Shown: in pieces, positions 24,989-33,086 of the stretch | Layout: each line of letters starts with the position of its first letter | Numbering within the stretch: the first letter of the stretch is position 1 | From: Desulfobacteraceae bacterium | GTDB lineage: Bacteria; Desulfobacterota; DSM-4660; Desulfatiglandales; Desulfatiglandaceae | Assembly: GCA_016844935.1 (NCBI GenBank) | Contig: JAERTK010000116.1 | Span: 1 to 41,278, forward strand | DNA: 41,278 bases | Direction of reading: 5' to 3' | The notes under the pieces: generated by a model | What the model saw: only the letters and a program-made list of their open reading frames with translations | What the model was told of the DNA's origin: nothing | The model's database searches: none | Program-made: the position numbers and the translations under genes

Positions 24989-26239
24989 ATGTTTGACTAC
25001 CTGCTTGACCCATCACAGAAAAAATTCCTCGCCGAAGTACGCAACTTTGTAAACTGGGTGCCCCGGGAGATGATCCTTGACATGGATGCGGACCGAATCA
25101 AATTCCCTAAAGCTTTCCTGAGGGAGGCGGGACAACGGAATCTTCTGGGGTGCCGGTACCCTCGTAAATGGGGTGGCCGGGAGATGGACTGGGTGACCAC
25201 CTGCGCCACCCTGGAAGAAATCGGGACCCTGGGGTACGAATTTGCGTGCGTTTTCGGCGTCGGCGCGGAGCTGGTCTGTGACGCCATCATTCAGCACGGC
25301 ACTTCGGAACAAAAAGAGAAATATGTCAAGCCCTTGTTGAAAGGGGAGATCTTTGCCGCCGAATGCCTGACGGAACCGCGGGGAGGATCGGATTTTTTCG
25401 GTGCCACCACCAAAGCCGAAGATAAAGGGGATTATTTCCTTTTAAATGGGCAGAAGCGGTTTATCGTCGGGGGCGAAGGAGCTGACTATTTCCTGGTCTA
25501 TGCCCGCACGGATTTTACAGCCAACAAAAAGCCCCAGGATTCCCTGACTGCTTTCATCGTGGATCGGGGCCCGGGGGTGGAAACCAAATACCTCTACGGA
25601 CTCATGGGGTGCCGGGGAGGCGGGACGGCACGCCTGGTATTTGACGATGTAAAAGTGCCAAAAGAAAACGTCGTGGGCCGGAAGAACGGCGCTTACGATG
25701 TTTTCAACACCATGATGATACCCGAGCGCCTGGGCTCTTCGGTCATGGCCATCGGATCGGCCCGGGTGGCCCTGGATGTGGCCACAGAATACACCTCCCG
25801 GCGAAAAGCCTTCGGGACCACCATCCATAATTTTCAGGGGGTCAGTTTTCAGGTGGCAGAAGCCGCAACCCTTCTGGACGCGGCCCGTTCTCTGGGATAC
25901 ACCACGGCCCGGGCCGTGGATGAAAAAATCGATCTGCACCGGGTCCGCAGGATGGTCTCCGAATCCAAGAAATTTATCACCGAATCATGCCAGAAGATCG
26001 TCCACAATGCCATGCAGGTGGTGGGCGGCATCGGGTACACCAACATTTTTCCCATTGAAAGGATTTACCGGGACATCCGGCTCGCTTCCATATGGACCGG
26101 TTCCAGCGAAGTAATGAGCATGATCATCGCCCACGAATGGTACCGGGAACGCCTTAAAGGGGAGACTGACAAAAGAGAAAGGGACTATGAGGCCGATGCA
26201 CCGGAAGCCTTTGCCGTTGATGAAAAGATCTATGAATAA
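24989..26239 (+). CDS. Acyl-CoA dehydrogenase family protein
   Basis: A 416-residue FAD-dependent acyl-CoA dehydrogenase. The N-terminal helical domain has FLREAGQRNLLGCRYPRKWG. The middle beta-domain shows ECLTEPRGGSDFFGATTKA and LNGQKRFIVGGEGADYFLVY. The C-terminal domain carries RKAFGTTIHNFQGVSFQVAE and MQVVGGIGYTNIFPIERIYRD. The usual catalytic Glu of the short- and medium-chain enzymes (Y-E-G-T motif) is Thr370 here (IWTGSSEVM). A Glu at 246 (IPERLGSS) sits where isovaleryl- and long-chain acyl-CoA dehydrogenases keep theirs, so it probably uses that geometry. The protein has its own promoter and AGGAGG site. Electron-transfer flavoprotein genes are not nearby. The substrate is unknown. 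Confidence 0.92.
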   Translation: MFDYLLDPSQKKFLAEVRNFVNWVPREMILDMDADRIKFPKAFLREAGQRNLLGCRYPRKWGGREMDWVTTCATLEEIGTLGYEFACVFGVGAELVCDAIIQHGTSEQKEKYVKPLLKGEIFAAECLTEPRGGSDFFGATTKAEDKGDYFLLNGQKRFIVGGEGADYFLVYARTDFTANKKPQDSLTAFIVDRGPGVETKYLYGLMGCRGGGTARLVFDDVKVPKENVVGRKNGAYDVFNTMMIPERLGSSVMAIGSARVALDVATEYTSRRKAFGTTIHNFQGVSFQVAEAATLLDAARSLGYTTARAVDEKIDLHRVRRMVSESKKFITESCQKIVHNAMQVVGGIGYTNIFPIERIYRDIRLASIWTGSSEVMSMIIAHEWYRERLKGETDKRERDYEADAPEAFAVDEKIYE

Positions 26240-26261
26240 ACACCCCGGTTCAAGAAACACC

Positions 26262-26290
26262 TTGACATTCCATTTTTAAAAGATTAGAAG
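26262..26290 (+). promoter_or_regulatory. Candidate trp operon promoter
   Basis: A perfect TTGACA at 26262-26267 is followed after 17 bp by TAGAAG (26285-26290); TTAGAA one base earlier is an alternative. The start would fall near 26297, about 30 bases before the leader-peptide ATG. No TrpR-type operator is evident. Confidence 0.5.
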
Positions 26291-26325
26291 TCCGACCTAT
26301 GGAAACACGCGAGGGAACAAATATA

Positions 26326-26391
26326 ATGACCACTTTAAGAAATTGGTGGTGGCGCAACTTCATACAGACGAGGTGTGCCGACCTGATTTAG
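26326..26391 (+). CDS. trpL: trp operon leader peptide with three consecutive Trp codons
   Basis: A 21-residue frame from ATG 26326 to TAG 26391 encodes MTTLRNWWWRNFIQTRCADL plus Ile. The three tandem TGG codons are at 26344-26352, and GAGGG lies about eleven bases before the ATG. It is followed by two hairpins and then trpE, the layout of classical ribosome-mediated attenuation. When charged tRNA-Trp is scarce the ribosome should stall at the TGG run and favour read-through. It is too short to be called by most gene finders. Confidence 0.93.
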   Translation: MTTLRNWWWRNFIQTRCADLI

Positions 26392-26418
26392 AACCAACAG
26401 CAACATACTGAAACAAAC

Positions 26419-26457
26419 AAACCGTGGCGCGCTTCATCAAGGGCTTCACGGTTTTTT
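26419..26457 (+). promoter_or_regulatory. First leader hairpin of the trp attenuator, followed by T6
   Basis: AAACCGTG (26419-26426) pairs with CACGGTTT (26447-26454), and a run of six T covers 26452-26457. It could act as an intrinsic terminator itself or as the 1:2 (pause) hairpin. Its CACGG arm can instead pair with CCGTG at 26482-26486 in the next hairpin, the mutually exclusive pairing expected of an antiterminator. Confidence 0.6.
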
Positions 26458-26474
26458 ATTAACGCATTCACAAA

Positions 26475-26515
26475 AAAAGGGCCGTGGGGCAAACTCCCCA
26501 CGGCCCTTTTGTCTT
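26475..26515 (+). terminator. trp attenuator terminator hairpin
   Basis: A near-perfect stem of about 14 bp: AAAGGGCCGTGGGG (26476-26489) pairs with CCCCACGGCCCTTT (26496-26509) around the loop CAAACT, followed by TTTTGTCTTTTT. It lies 84 bases after the trpL stop and about 34 bases before trpE, as expected for the 3:4 terminator of an attenuator. Confidence 0.9.
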
Positions 26516-26548
26516 TTTGAGAAACCAGTTTTAAGAGGATCAGGCATT

Positions 26549-28021
26549 TTGGAAATAAAACCTTCACTTTCACAGTTTAAACGGATGGCCGCCCAGGGCA
26601 ACCTGATCCCGGTATACGGGGAGTTCCTGGCGGATACGGAAACCCCGGTTTCCGCCTACCTGAAAATCAAGGACAAAGCCTTCTCGTACCTCCTGGAAAG
26701 TGCCGATGGAGGCACCAGCTGGGGGAGGTACAGCTTTATAGGATATAAACCCCGGCTCGTGGCCCGTTTCAAAAACCAACGAATGGAGATTTCAAGGGAT
26801 GGAAAAACCGAAACCCTCAGTCAGGTTGAAAATCCCCTGGAGGTTTTGAGGAATCTGGCCTCACAATTCCGTTCAGTGACGTCGAAAGACCTTCCCCCGT
26901 TTCAAGGGGGGCTCGTGGGATTTTTCAACTACGACCTGATCCGCACCTGGGAACCGGTCCCGGGGAATTGCTCCGATGATGACATGCCGGAATGCATCTT
27001 CACGGCCTCCCGAAGACTCATCATCTTTGACCACCTGACCCACAAGATCACGGTGGCGGCCCATGTGCACCTGTCGGGAAACACGAATCCGGAAGACGCA
27101 TATGTTCAAGCATGCGACGAAGTGAATGAAACCATTGCCGAACTGAGAGAGCATACTCCCGCCCCAGCAGTGGAAAAAAACATCCGTGTTTCTGAGCTCA
27201 CATCCAATGTGGAAAAAGCACCATTCATGGCCAGCGTGGCACAGGCCAAGGAATATATTGCTGCCGGGGATGCGATCCAGGTGGTGCTTTCCCAACGATT
27301 CGGGGGAACCGTCTCAGGCGATGATTTTACCCTTTATCGAAATCTCAGGAGCATCAACCCATCTCCCTACATGTTTTATCTCAACTTCGAGGAAACCAGG
27401 CTTATTGGGGCATCCCCCGAGATCCTGGTACGCCTGACGGACGGTCGGATCGAGCTGCGTCCCATCGCGGGAACCCGACCCAGGGGAAAAGATGAACAGG
27501 CGGACCAGCGCCTCCAAAAAGAACTGCTGGCGGATCCCAAGGAGCGGGCCGAACACATCATGCTGGTGGATCTGGGCCGGAATGACGCGGGGAAGGTTGC
27601 GGCAACGGGGACCGTAACGGTCCCCCGGCTCATGGAAGTGGAGCGTTATTCCCATGTAATGCATCTGGTAAGCCGGGTGGAAGCGGACCTCAACCCTGAA
27701 AAAGACGCCTTTGATCTTTTCATGGCATCATTCCCGGCGGGAACGGTTTCAGGCGCGCCCAAGATTCGGGCCATGGAAATCATCCATGAACTGGAATCCT
27801 CTCCCCGGGGGCCCTACGCGGGTGCTGTGGGATATTTCGGTTTTAACGGCAACATGGATTTTTGCATCACCATCCGTACCATGACCCTGCAAAACCATAA
27901 ACTGTCCATACAGGTGGGCGCCGGCATTGTGGCCGACTCCGATCCGGAAGCCGAATACCAGGAAACCCTCAACAAGGCCGGCGCCATGTTTCAGGCCATC
28001 AGGAGGACACAGGGAAAATGA
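26549..28021 (+). CDS. trpE: Anthranilate synthase component I
   Basis: A 490-residue chorismate-using enzyme; with TrpG it makes anthranilate. The N-terminal Trp-binding (feedback) motif is intact: YLLESADGGTSWGRYSFIG. The catalytic domain shows GDAIQVVLSQRF, PSPYMFYLNFEETRLIGASPE, IELRPIAGTRPRGKDEQ, ELLADPKERAEHIMLVDLGRND, and ASFPAGTVSGAPKIRAMEII. It begins with TTG at 26549, supported by AAGAGGA nine bases upstream; no ATG precedes the conserved N-terminus. Its TGA overlaps the trpG start by 4 bp (ATGA). Control is by the leader attenuator and, judging from the LLES motif, by tryptophan feedback. Confidence 0.97.
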   Translation: MEIKPSLSQFKRMAAQGNLIPVYGEFLADTETPVSAYLKIKDKAFSYLLESADGGTSWGRYSFIGYKPRLVARFKNQRMEISRDGKTETLSQVENPLEVLRNLASQFRSVTSKDLPPFQGGLVGFFNYDLIRTWEPVPGNCSDDDMPECIFTASRRLIIFDHLTHKITVAAHVHLSGNTNPEDAYVQACDEVNETIAELREHTPAPAVEKNIRVSELTSNVEKAPFMASVAQAKEYIAAGDAIQVVLSQRFGGTVSGDDFTLYRNLRSINPSPYMFYLNFEETRLIGASPEILVRLTDGRIELRPIAGTRPRGKDEQADQRLQKELLADPKERAEHIMLVDLGRNDAGKVAATGTVTVPRLMEVERYSHVMHLVSRVEADLNPEKDAFDLFMASFPAGTVSGAPKIRAMEIIHELESSPRGPYAGAVGYFGFNGNMDFCITIRTMTLQNHKLSIQVGAGIVADSDPEAEYQETLNKAGAMFQAIRRTQGK

Positions 28022-28590
28022 TTCTCATGATCGACAATTACGATTCCTTTACCTACAACCTGGTCCAGATGATACAGGTGCTGGGGAAGGAAATTTCCGT
28101 AAAGCGAAATAACCGGGTGAATATTCCTGATCTTGAAATGTTAAGCCCCACAGCCTTGGTGATTTCCCCCGGACCCGGAACGCCGGATGATGCCGGCATT
28201 TCCATGGAAGCCATTCGGCATTTCGGAAGAAAGATTCCGGTCATGGGAGTATGTCTCGGCCATCAATCCATGGCCGCCGCCTTCGGGGGTGAAGTGATTC
28301 GCGCGAATCGGATCATGCACGGAAAAACAAGCCGCATCTTCCACGACGGTCGGGGGCTCTACCACGGCCTGCCCAATCCTTTTCCCGCCATTCGTTACCA
28401 TTCCCTCATAGTGAACGGGAATCGAATCCCCGAAGGGTTTGAGGTCAGCGCCTGGACAAAACAGGATGAAATCATGGGACTCAGAAACAAAAAATACCCC
28501 ATGGAAGGGGTGCAATTCCATCCGGAGTCGATTCTGACCGATACCGGAATAGATATGATGAAAAACTTTCTAAGGAGGATAGATTCATGA
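28018..28590 (+). CDS. trpG: Anthranilate synthase component II (glutamine amidotransferase)
   Basis: A 190-residue class I glutamine amidotransferase that supplies ammonia to TrpE. MILMIDNYDSFTYNLVQ opens the protein. The oxyanion segment is VISPGPGTPDDAGIS, the nucleophile elbow is VCLGHQSMAAAFGG (catalytic Cys), and the His-Glu pair lies in GVQFHPESILTD. It is a separate polypeptide, not fused to TrpD or TrpE. It overlaps trpE and trpD by 4 bp each, so translation is coupled. The same protein can also serve para-aminobenzoate synthesis (PabA) in some bacteria; its place here makes TrpG the primary role. Confidence 0.97.
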   Translation: MILMIDNYDSFTYNLVQMIQVLGKEISVKRNNRVNIPDLEMLSPTALVISPGPGTPDDAGISMEAIRHFGRKIPVMGVCLGHQSMAAAFGGEVIRANRIMHGKTSRIFHDGRGLYHGLPNPFPAIRYHSLIVNGNRIPEGFEVSAWTKQDEIMGLRNKKYPMEGVQFHPESILTDTGIDMMKNFLRRIDS

Positions 28591-29666
28591 TCAAAGAAGC
28601 CATCGCTAAAGCGGTAAACGGACAGGACCTCATGGAAGCGGAAATGGTCTTCACCATGAATGAAATCATGACAGGGCAGGCAACTTCTTCTCAGATCGGA
28701 TCATTTCTGACCGCCCTCAGAATGAAAGGAGAGACAGTTTCGGAAATCACGGGGGCGGCAAAGGTCATGCGTGAAAAAGCGGGCAAAATCGACGTTAACA
28801 ACCATCTGGTCAATATCGACCGCGATGAAATCAACGCGGAAGATGAAACCCTGCTGGACATTGTGGGAACCGGCGGGGACGGCACCCGAACCTTCAATGT
28901 CTCCACCACCACCGCCTTTGTGGCGGCAGGCGCCGGTTTGCGGGTGGCCAAACACGGCAACCGCGCGGTCTCAAGCCTCTGTGGAAGCGCGGACGTACTG
29001 GAGAATCTGGGGGTCAACCTGGACATCAACCATGCGGACGTGGAGCGGTGCGTGAACGAGGTGGGCATCGGATTTCTATATGCCCCCAGCTTTCACGGGG
29101 CCATGAAATACGCCGCCAAACCACGGCGTGAAATCGGCCTCAGGACCCTTTTCAACCTGTTGGGACCCTTAACCAATCCGGCCAATGCCAATGTGCAGGT
29201 TCTGGGGGTGTACGCCCCTGACCTGACGGAAATGATGGCCAGCGTACTGAACAACCTGGGGACGCGCGAAGCATTCGTGGTTTGCGGTGAGGGGACCTAT
29301 GACGAAATCAGCATTTGCGGCAAAACCAAAGTGACCCATCTCAAAAACGGTAACCTCAACACCTTTGAGATGGAACCCGAGAATTACGGATTCAACCGGG
29401 CTGTAGCGTCAGACATACGGGGTGGCAACGCCAAACGAAATGCTGAAATCGTCCGACAAATCCTTGATGGCGAACAGGGTCCCAAGCGGGAGATGGTCCT
29501 TTTGAATGCCGCTTCCGCCTATGTGGCTTCCGGCCTGGACGTGGATTTTGCTGAAGGAATCAAGCGGGCCGAATCGGTCATCGATTCAGGGAAAGCCATG
29601 GAAAAGCTGGATGCTCTGGTAGATTTCACCCGCGGGTGCACCGACTTCGTGCGAAAGGAACTGTAG
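28587..29666 (+). CDS. trpD: Anthranilate phosphoribosyltransferase
   Basis: A 359-residue enzyme joining anthranilate and PRPP into phosphoribosyl-anthranilate. The PRPP-binding glycine loop DIVGTGGDGTRTFNVST, the signature GLRVAKHGNRAVSSLCGSAD, and FLYAPSFHGAMKYAAKPRREIGLRT are all present, as is LGPLTNPANANVQVLGVY. The N-terminal helical domain is complete (LMEAEMVFTMNEIMTGQATSSQIGSFL). It overlaps trpG by 4 bp, and its TAG is directly followed by the trpC ATG. A monofunctional TrpD, as is usual in this group. Confidence 0.97.
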   Translation: MIKEAIAKAVNGQDLMEAEMVFTMNEIMTGQATSSQIGSFLTALRMKGETVSEITGAAKVMREKAGKIDVNNHLVNIDRDEINAEDETLLDIVGTGGDGTRTFNVSTTTAFVAAGAGLRVAKHGNRAVSSLCGSADVLENLGVNLDINHADVERCVNEVGIGFLYAPSFHGAMKYAAKPRREIGLRTLFNLLGPLTNPANANVQVLGVYAPDLTEMMASVLNNLGTREAFVVCGEGTYDEISICGKTKVTHLKNGNLNTFEMEPENYGFNRAVASDIRGGNAKRNAEIVRQILDGEQGPKREMVLLNAASAYVASGLDVDFAEGIKRAESVIDSGKAMEKLDALVDFTRGCTDFVRKEL

Positions 29667-30446
29667 ATGCACGACAAACTGGTCCAAATCCTGGCGGAAA
29701 AAGAGAGAGAAGTGGCACAACTGAAAATGGCCGATCTCCCGGCGCCGGTGAACCCGTTTTCAGGAAGCCCACGTAATTTCAGAACGGCGCTAGTATCAAA
29801 CGGGGGGATTGATCTCATTGCTGAGATCAAGTTCGGGTCGCCATCAGCGGGCATTATTCGTGAAAATTCTGATCCCAATGCCATCGGGCAAGCGTATGAA
29901 AAATCAGGCGCTGCCGCCATCTCTCTGATAACAGACAGGACTTTTTTCGGGGGGAATCTCCAAAGCCTGCCCGGTCTCAAACGGGCGGTTTCCCTGCCGA
30001 TCCTTCGAAAGGACTTCATCATTGATGAAATCCAGATCGTGGAGTCAGCAAAATTCGGTGCCGACGCCTTGCTGCTCATCGCTCGCATACTCTCCGCTGA
30101 ACAGTTAAAACACCTGCTTGATACCGCCCGTGAATACGACATAGAGGTACTGACTGAAATCCATGACGGACGGGACCTTGAAAAAGCGCTGAAGTGCGAT
30201 GCTCAGGCTATCGGCATCAACAACCGTGACCTGGACACCTTTGAAATCAGTCTGAACACCACCTTTGAACTGGCTTCACTGATCCCCGCTGACAGACTGG
30301 TCGTCAGCGAAAGCGGTATTCATTCGGGACAGGACATTTACGCCCTCAAGGGGTTGAACATTCAAGCGGTGCTGGTGGGTTCAGCCCTCATGGGCGCCGA
30401 CGACCCGGGACAAAAGGCGACTGAACTGGTAAAGGCGGGAGTATAA
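29667..30446 (+). CDS. trpC: Indole-3-glycerol-phosphate synthase
   Basis: A 259-residue TIM-barrel enzyme converting the rearranged phosphoribosyl-anthranilate to indole-3-glycerol phosphate. Visible motifs: LIAEIKFGSPSAGIIRE (catalytic Lys), AAAISLITDRTFFGGNLQSL, LPILRKDFIIDEIQIVESAKFGADA, EVLTEIHDGRDLEKAL, AIGINNRDLDTFEIS and VSESGIHSGQDI. Usual length for a monofunctional TrpC, separate from TrpF. It begins on the base after the trpD stop and ends three bases before trpF. Confidence 0.97.
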   Translation: MHDKLVQILAEKEREVAQLKMADLPAPVNPFSGSPRNFRTALVSNGGIDLIAEIKFGSPSAGIIRENSDPNAIGQAYEKSGAAAISLITDRTFFGGNLQSLPGLKRAVSLPILRKDFIIDEIQIVESAKFGADALLLIARILSAEQLKHLLDTAREYDIEVLTEIHDGRDLEKALKCDAQAIGINNRDLDTFEISLNTTFELASLIPADRLVVSESGIHSGQDIYALKGLNIQAVLVGSALMGADDPGQKATELVKAGV

Positions 30447-30449
30447 ACA

Positions 30450-31103
30450 GTGATACGGGTAAAAATCTGCGGCATCACCCAAATTGCCGATGCCGAAATG
30501 GCGGTACGGTGGGGCGCGAATGCTCTGGGATTTATTTTTGCCGAAAGCCCCAGGCAGATCACGCCTCAAAAAGCAAGGGACATCACCCGGAGAATCTCGC
30601 CTTTTGTCCAAACGGTGGGCGTTTTCGTCAATGAACAACTGTCAAAAATCAGGGAAATAGTGGACTTCTGCGGTCTGGATCTGGTTCAACTTCATGGAAA
30701 TGAGTCCGTTTCCGCCTGTTCCGGGATGGGCCCAAAGGTTATCAAAGCGTTTCGCGTTCAAGGAGAAAAGACGCTTAATGAGATTGCGAACTACAAAAAT
30801 CATGTGAGAGCCATCCTTCTGGATGCCTACCAGAAAGGCATCAATGGTGGTACCGGAAGAACATTCGATTGGGAACTGGCGATCAAGGCCAAAGCATCAG
30901 GCATCCCCATGGTGCTTTCCGGTGGGTTGAGACCTGAAAACATCCGGGAAGCCCTGGAGAGGGTTGCCCCTTCGGCCATTGACGTGAGCAGCGGCATCGA
31001 AAAACGTCCCGGGATTAAAGATCATGAGCGCATGGGCATGTTCATGGAAAAGGTGGCCGATTTCCACAGGAACCCAAGAGCCATGGGAGACACAAAAAAA
31101 TGA
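30450..31103 (+). CDS. trpF: Phosphoribosylanthranilate isomerase
   Basis: A 217-residue TIM-barrel isomerase (Amadori rearrangement of phosphoribosyl-anthranilate). The catalytic Cys is in VKICGITQIADAE; the general-acid Asp is in ILLDAYQKGINGGTGRTFDW. VQLHGNES, VLSGGLRPENIREAL and DVSSGIEKRPGIKD are typical. It starts with GTG at 30450 and overlaps trpB by 4 bp. A short tail (ADFHRNPRAMGDTKK) extends beyond the usual end. Confidence 0.97.
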   Translation: MIRVKICGITQIADAEMAVRWGANALGFIFAESPRQITPQKARDITRRISPFVQTVGVFVNEQLSKIREIVDFCGLDLVQLHGNESVSACSGMGPKVIKAFRVQGEKTLNEIANYKNHVRAILLDAYQKGINGGTGRTFDWELAIKAKASGIPMVLSGGLRPENIREALERVAPSAIDVSSGIEKRPGIKDHERMGMFMEKVADFHRNPRAMGDTKK

Positions 31104-32326
31104 AACTACGCGGATATTACGGAACGTTCGGTGGCGCATTTATCCCGGAAGTTCTGGTCTCGACCTTTGAGGAACTGATTGCGGCCTTCGAAACCGCAAA
31201 AGCGGACCCCTCGTTCTGGGGGGAATATGAACATGTCATGAGCACCTATTCATGTAGACCCACACCCATCACTTTTGCCGAAAATCTGACACGTCATTTC
31301 GGCGGCGCACAAATCCATGTGAAGCGGGAAGACTTAAACCACACCGGCGCCCATAAAGCCAACAATGTCATGGGGCAGGGGCTGCTGGTGAAACGGATGG
31401 GGAAATCCCGGGTGATAGCGGAAACGGGCGCCGGCCAGCACGGCGTGGCCACCGCCACCATGGCCGCCAAATACGGGTTTGAATGCACCATTTATATGGG
31501 GGAGACAGATGTGTTGCGACAGCGGCCCAATGTGTTCTGGATGGAACGTCTGGGGGCCCAGGTGATCCCCGTTACAGATGGATCAAAAATCCTGAAAGAT
31601 GCCATCAATGAAGCGTTCAGGGACTGGGTGAGCAACATGGACAACACCCATTATGTTCTGGGAACCGCCTGCGGCCCCCATCCCTACCCGGAAATGGTGT
31701 CCTGGTTTCAATCCATCATCGGAAGGGAAGCGCGTAAACAAATGCTTCAACAATCTGGGAAGCTTCCAACCCGGGTCTACGCCTGCGTGGGCGGTGGCTC
31801 AAACGCACTGGGCATATTCAATGGCTTCATGGATGATCCGGTGGAACTGGTGGGAGCAGAAGCCGCCGGAAAAGGGCTTCATACAGGTGAGCACGCCTCC
31901 CGCATGGCATCAGAAGATGGCAGCCCGGGGGTAGCCCAGGGGTACAAAACCTATTTTCTTCAAAACGAAGACGGCCAGATGAAAGAAACCCACAGCGTGG
32001 CGGCGGGCCTGGACTACATCGGGGTTTCCCCCATCCTGGCATCCTTAGGCGACAGCGGCCGGGTCCGGTTTGAAGCGGCCACGGACCAGGAAGTCATTGA
32101 GGCCCTTTCCCTCACCCTCAAAATGGAAGGCCTCATCCCGGCCCTTGAATCGGCTCACGCCTTTGCCTTGGCTTTTAAGGAAGCGCCGAATCTGTCAAAA
32201 GACGACATCCTCCTGATCAACCAGTCCGGGCGGGGGGACAAAGACATTTTTACCATCGCCGATGCCTTTGAAGACCCTCACTGGAAACGTTTCATACAGC
32301 AAAAAGCGGAGGCCTACGGTGCTTGA
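31100..32326 (+). CDS. trpB: Tryptophan synthase beta chain
   Basis: A 408-residue PLP enzyme condensing indole and serine to tryptophan. The PLP lysine is in REDLNHTGAHKANNVMGQ; the phosphate-binding loop is CVGGGSNALGIFNGF; GAEAAGKG and LLINQSGRGDKD are also intact. It is a standard TrpB1, the form that works in an alpha2-beta2 complex with TrpA. It overlaps trpF by 4 bp, and its last bases overlap the GTG start of trpA. Confidence 0.98.
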   Translation: MKLRGYYGTFGGAFIPEVLVSTFEELIAAFETAKADPSFWGEYEHVMSTYSCRPTPITFAENLTRHFGGAQIHVKREDLNHTGAHKANNVMGQGLLVKRMGKSRVIAETGAGQHGVATATMAAKYGFECTIYMGETDVLRQRPNVFWMERLGAQVIPVTDGSKILKDAINEAFRDWVSNMDNTHYVLGTACGPHPYPEMVSWFQSIIGREARKQMLQQSGKLPTRVYACVGGGSNALGIFNGFMDDPVELVGAEAAGKGLHTGEHASRMASEDGSPGVAQGYKTYFLQNEDGQMKETHSVAAGLDYIGVSPILASLGDSGRVRFEAATDQEVIEALSLTLKMEGLIPALESAHAFALAFKEAPNLSKDDILLINQSGRGDKDIFTIADAFEDPHWKRFIQQKAEAYGA

Positions 32327-33086
32327 AGCCTATTTGAAAAAACGATTGGAAAAAAAAGAGATCCTGCTCATGACGCATATTGTGGCCGGATACCCCTCTT
32401 TTGAAGCGTCCATGAACCTGGTTGAAACCATGGTGAACGCGGGGGTTGATCTCATGGAACTACAGATCCCTTTTTCCGAACCCATGGCCGACGGACCCGT
32501 CATCCTGCGCGCCAACCAGAAGGCGCTGGAACGGGGGACCACGGTGGAAAAATGTCTGGCATTTGCGGCAGCTGTGGCCGAGAGATTTAACATCCCCTTC
32601 CTCATCATGACCTATTACAATATCCTATTCAAATATGGGGTGGGTTCTTTCGTTTCACGCATGGCCGAAACAGGCCTTAAAGGGGCTATCATCCCGGATC
32701 TACCCCCCGAAGAGGGAGAAACGTATCTCAAAGCCATGGAAAACCATGGATTATCCCCGGTGCTGATCTTTTCCCCCACCACCTCCCTTGAGCGTATGCA
32801 GTACCTGGGAAATTTTACCAGGGGATTCGTATACTGCGTGGCCAGAAAAGGGGTCACGGGCACCCGAACGACCTTCAGCCGGCACATGTCCCAATACCTT
32901 AAAAGATGTCGTGAAACCTCCCCCCTTCCACTGGCCGTTGGCTTCGGAGTGGGTGGGAGGGCGGATGTGGACTATCTCACAGGGAAGGCGGATATTGCCG
33001 TCATCGGAACAAGAACCATTCGACTCATGGAAAAAGACGGGATTCACGCGGTGGGGGATTTCATCAAGGGGTTGCAGGTTTCTTAA
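32319..33086 (+). CDS. trpA: Tryptophan synthase alpha chain
   Basis: A 255-residue TIM-barrel protein that cleaves indole-3-glycerol phosphate to indole for TrpB. GTG 32319 is the best start: GGAGG sits eight bases upstream and it gives the family N-terminus LEAYLKKRLEKKEILLM. The longer open frame from 32262 overlaps trpB by 65 bp and is not needed. Catalytic Glu and Asp lie in MELQIPFSEPMADGP; the ADGP Asp is conserved, but the preceding conserved Asp of IPFSDP is Glu here and the usual Gly is Gln. IIPDLPPEEG and VYCVARKGVTGTRTTF are recognisable but divergent from the enterobacterial form. Its 3' end overlaps that of the opposing methyltransferase gene by 23 bp, with no terminator between them. 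Confidence 0.95.
   Translation: MLEAYLKKRLEKKEILLMTHIVAGYPSFEASMNLVETMVNAGVDLMELQIPFSEPMADGPVILRANQKALERGTTVEKCLAFAAAVAERFNIPFLIMTYYNILFKYGVGSFVSRMAETGLKGAIIPDLPPEEGETYLKAMENHGLSPVLIFSPTTSLERMQYLGNFTRGFVYCVARKGVTGTRTTFSRHMSQYLKRCRETSPLPLAVGFGVGGRADVDYLTGKADIAVIGTRTIRLMEKDGIHAVGDFIKGLQVS

Noticed and set aside
32262..32318. ATG start for trpA inside trpB
   Set aside because: A 65-bp overlap is unnecessary; GTG 32319 has GGAGG upstream and gives the family N-terminus.
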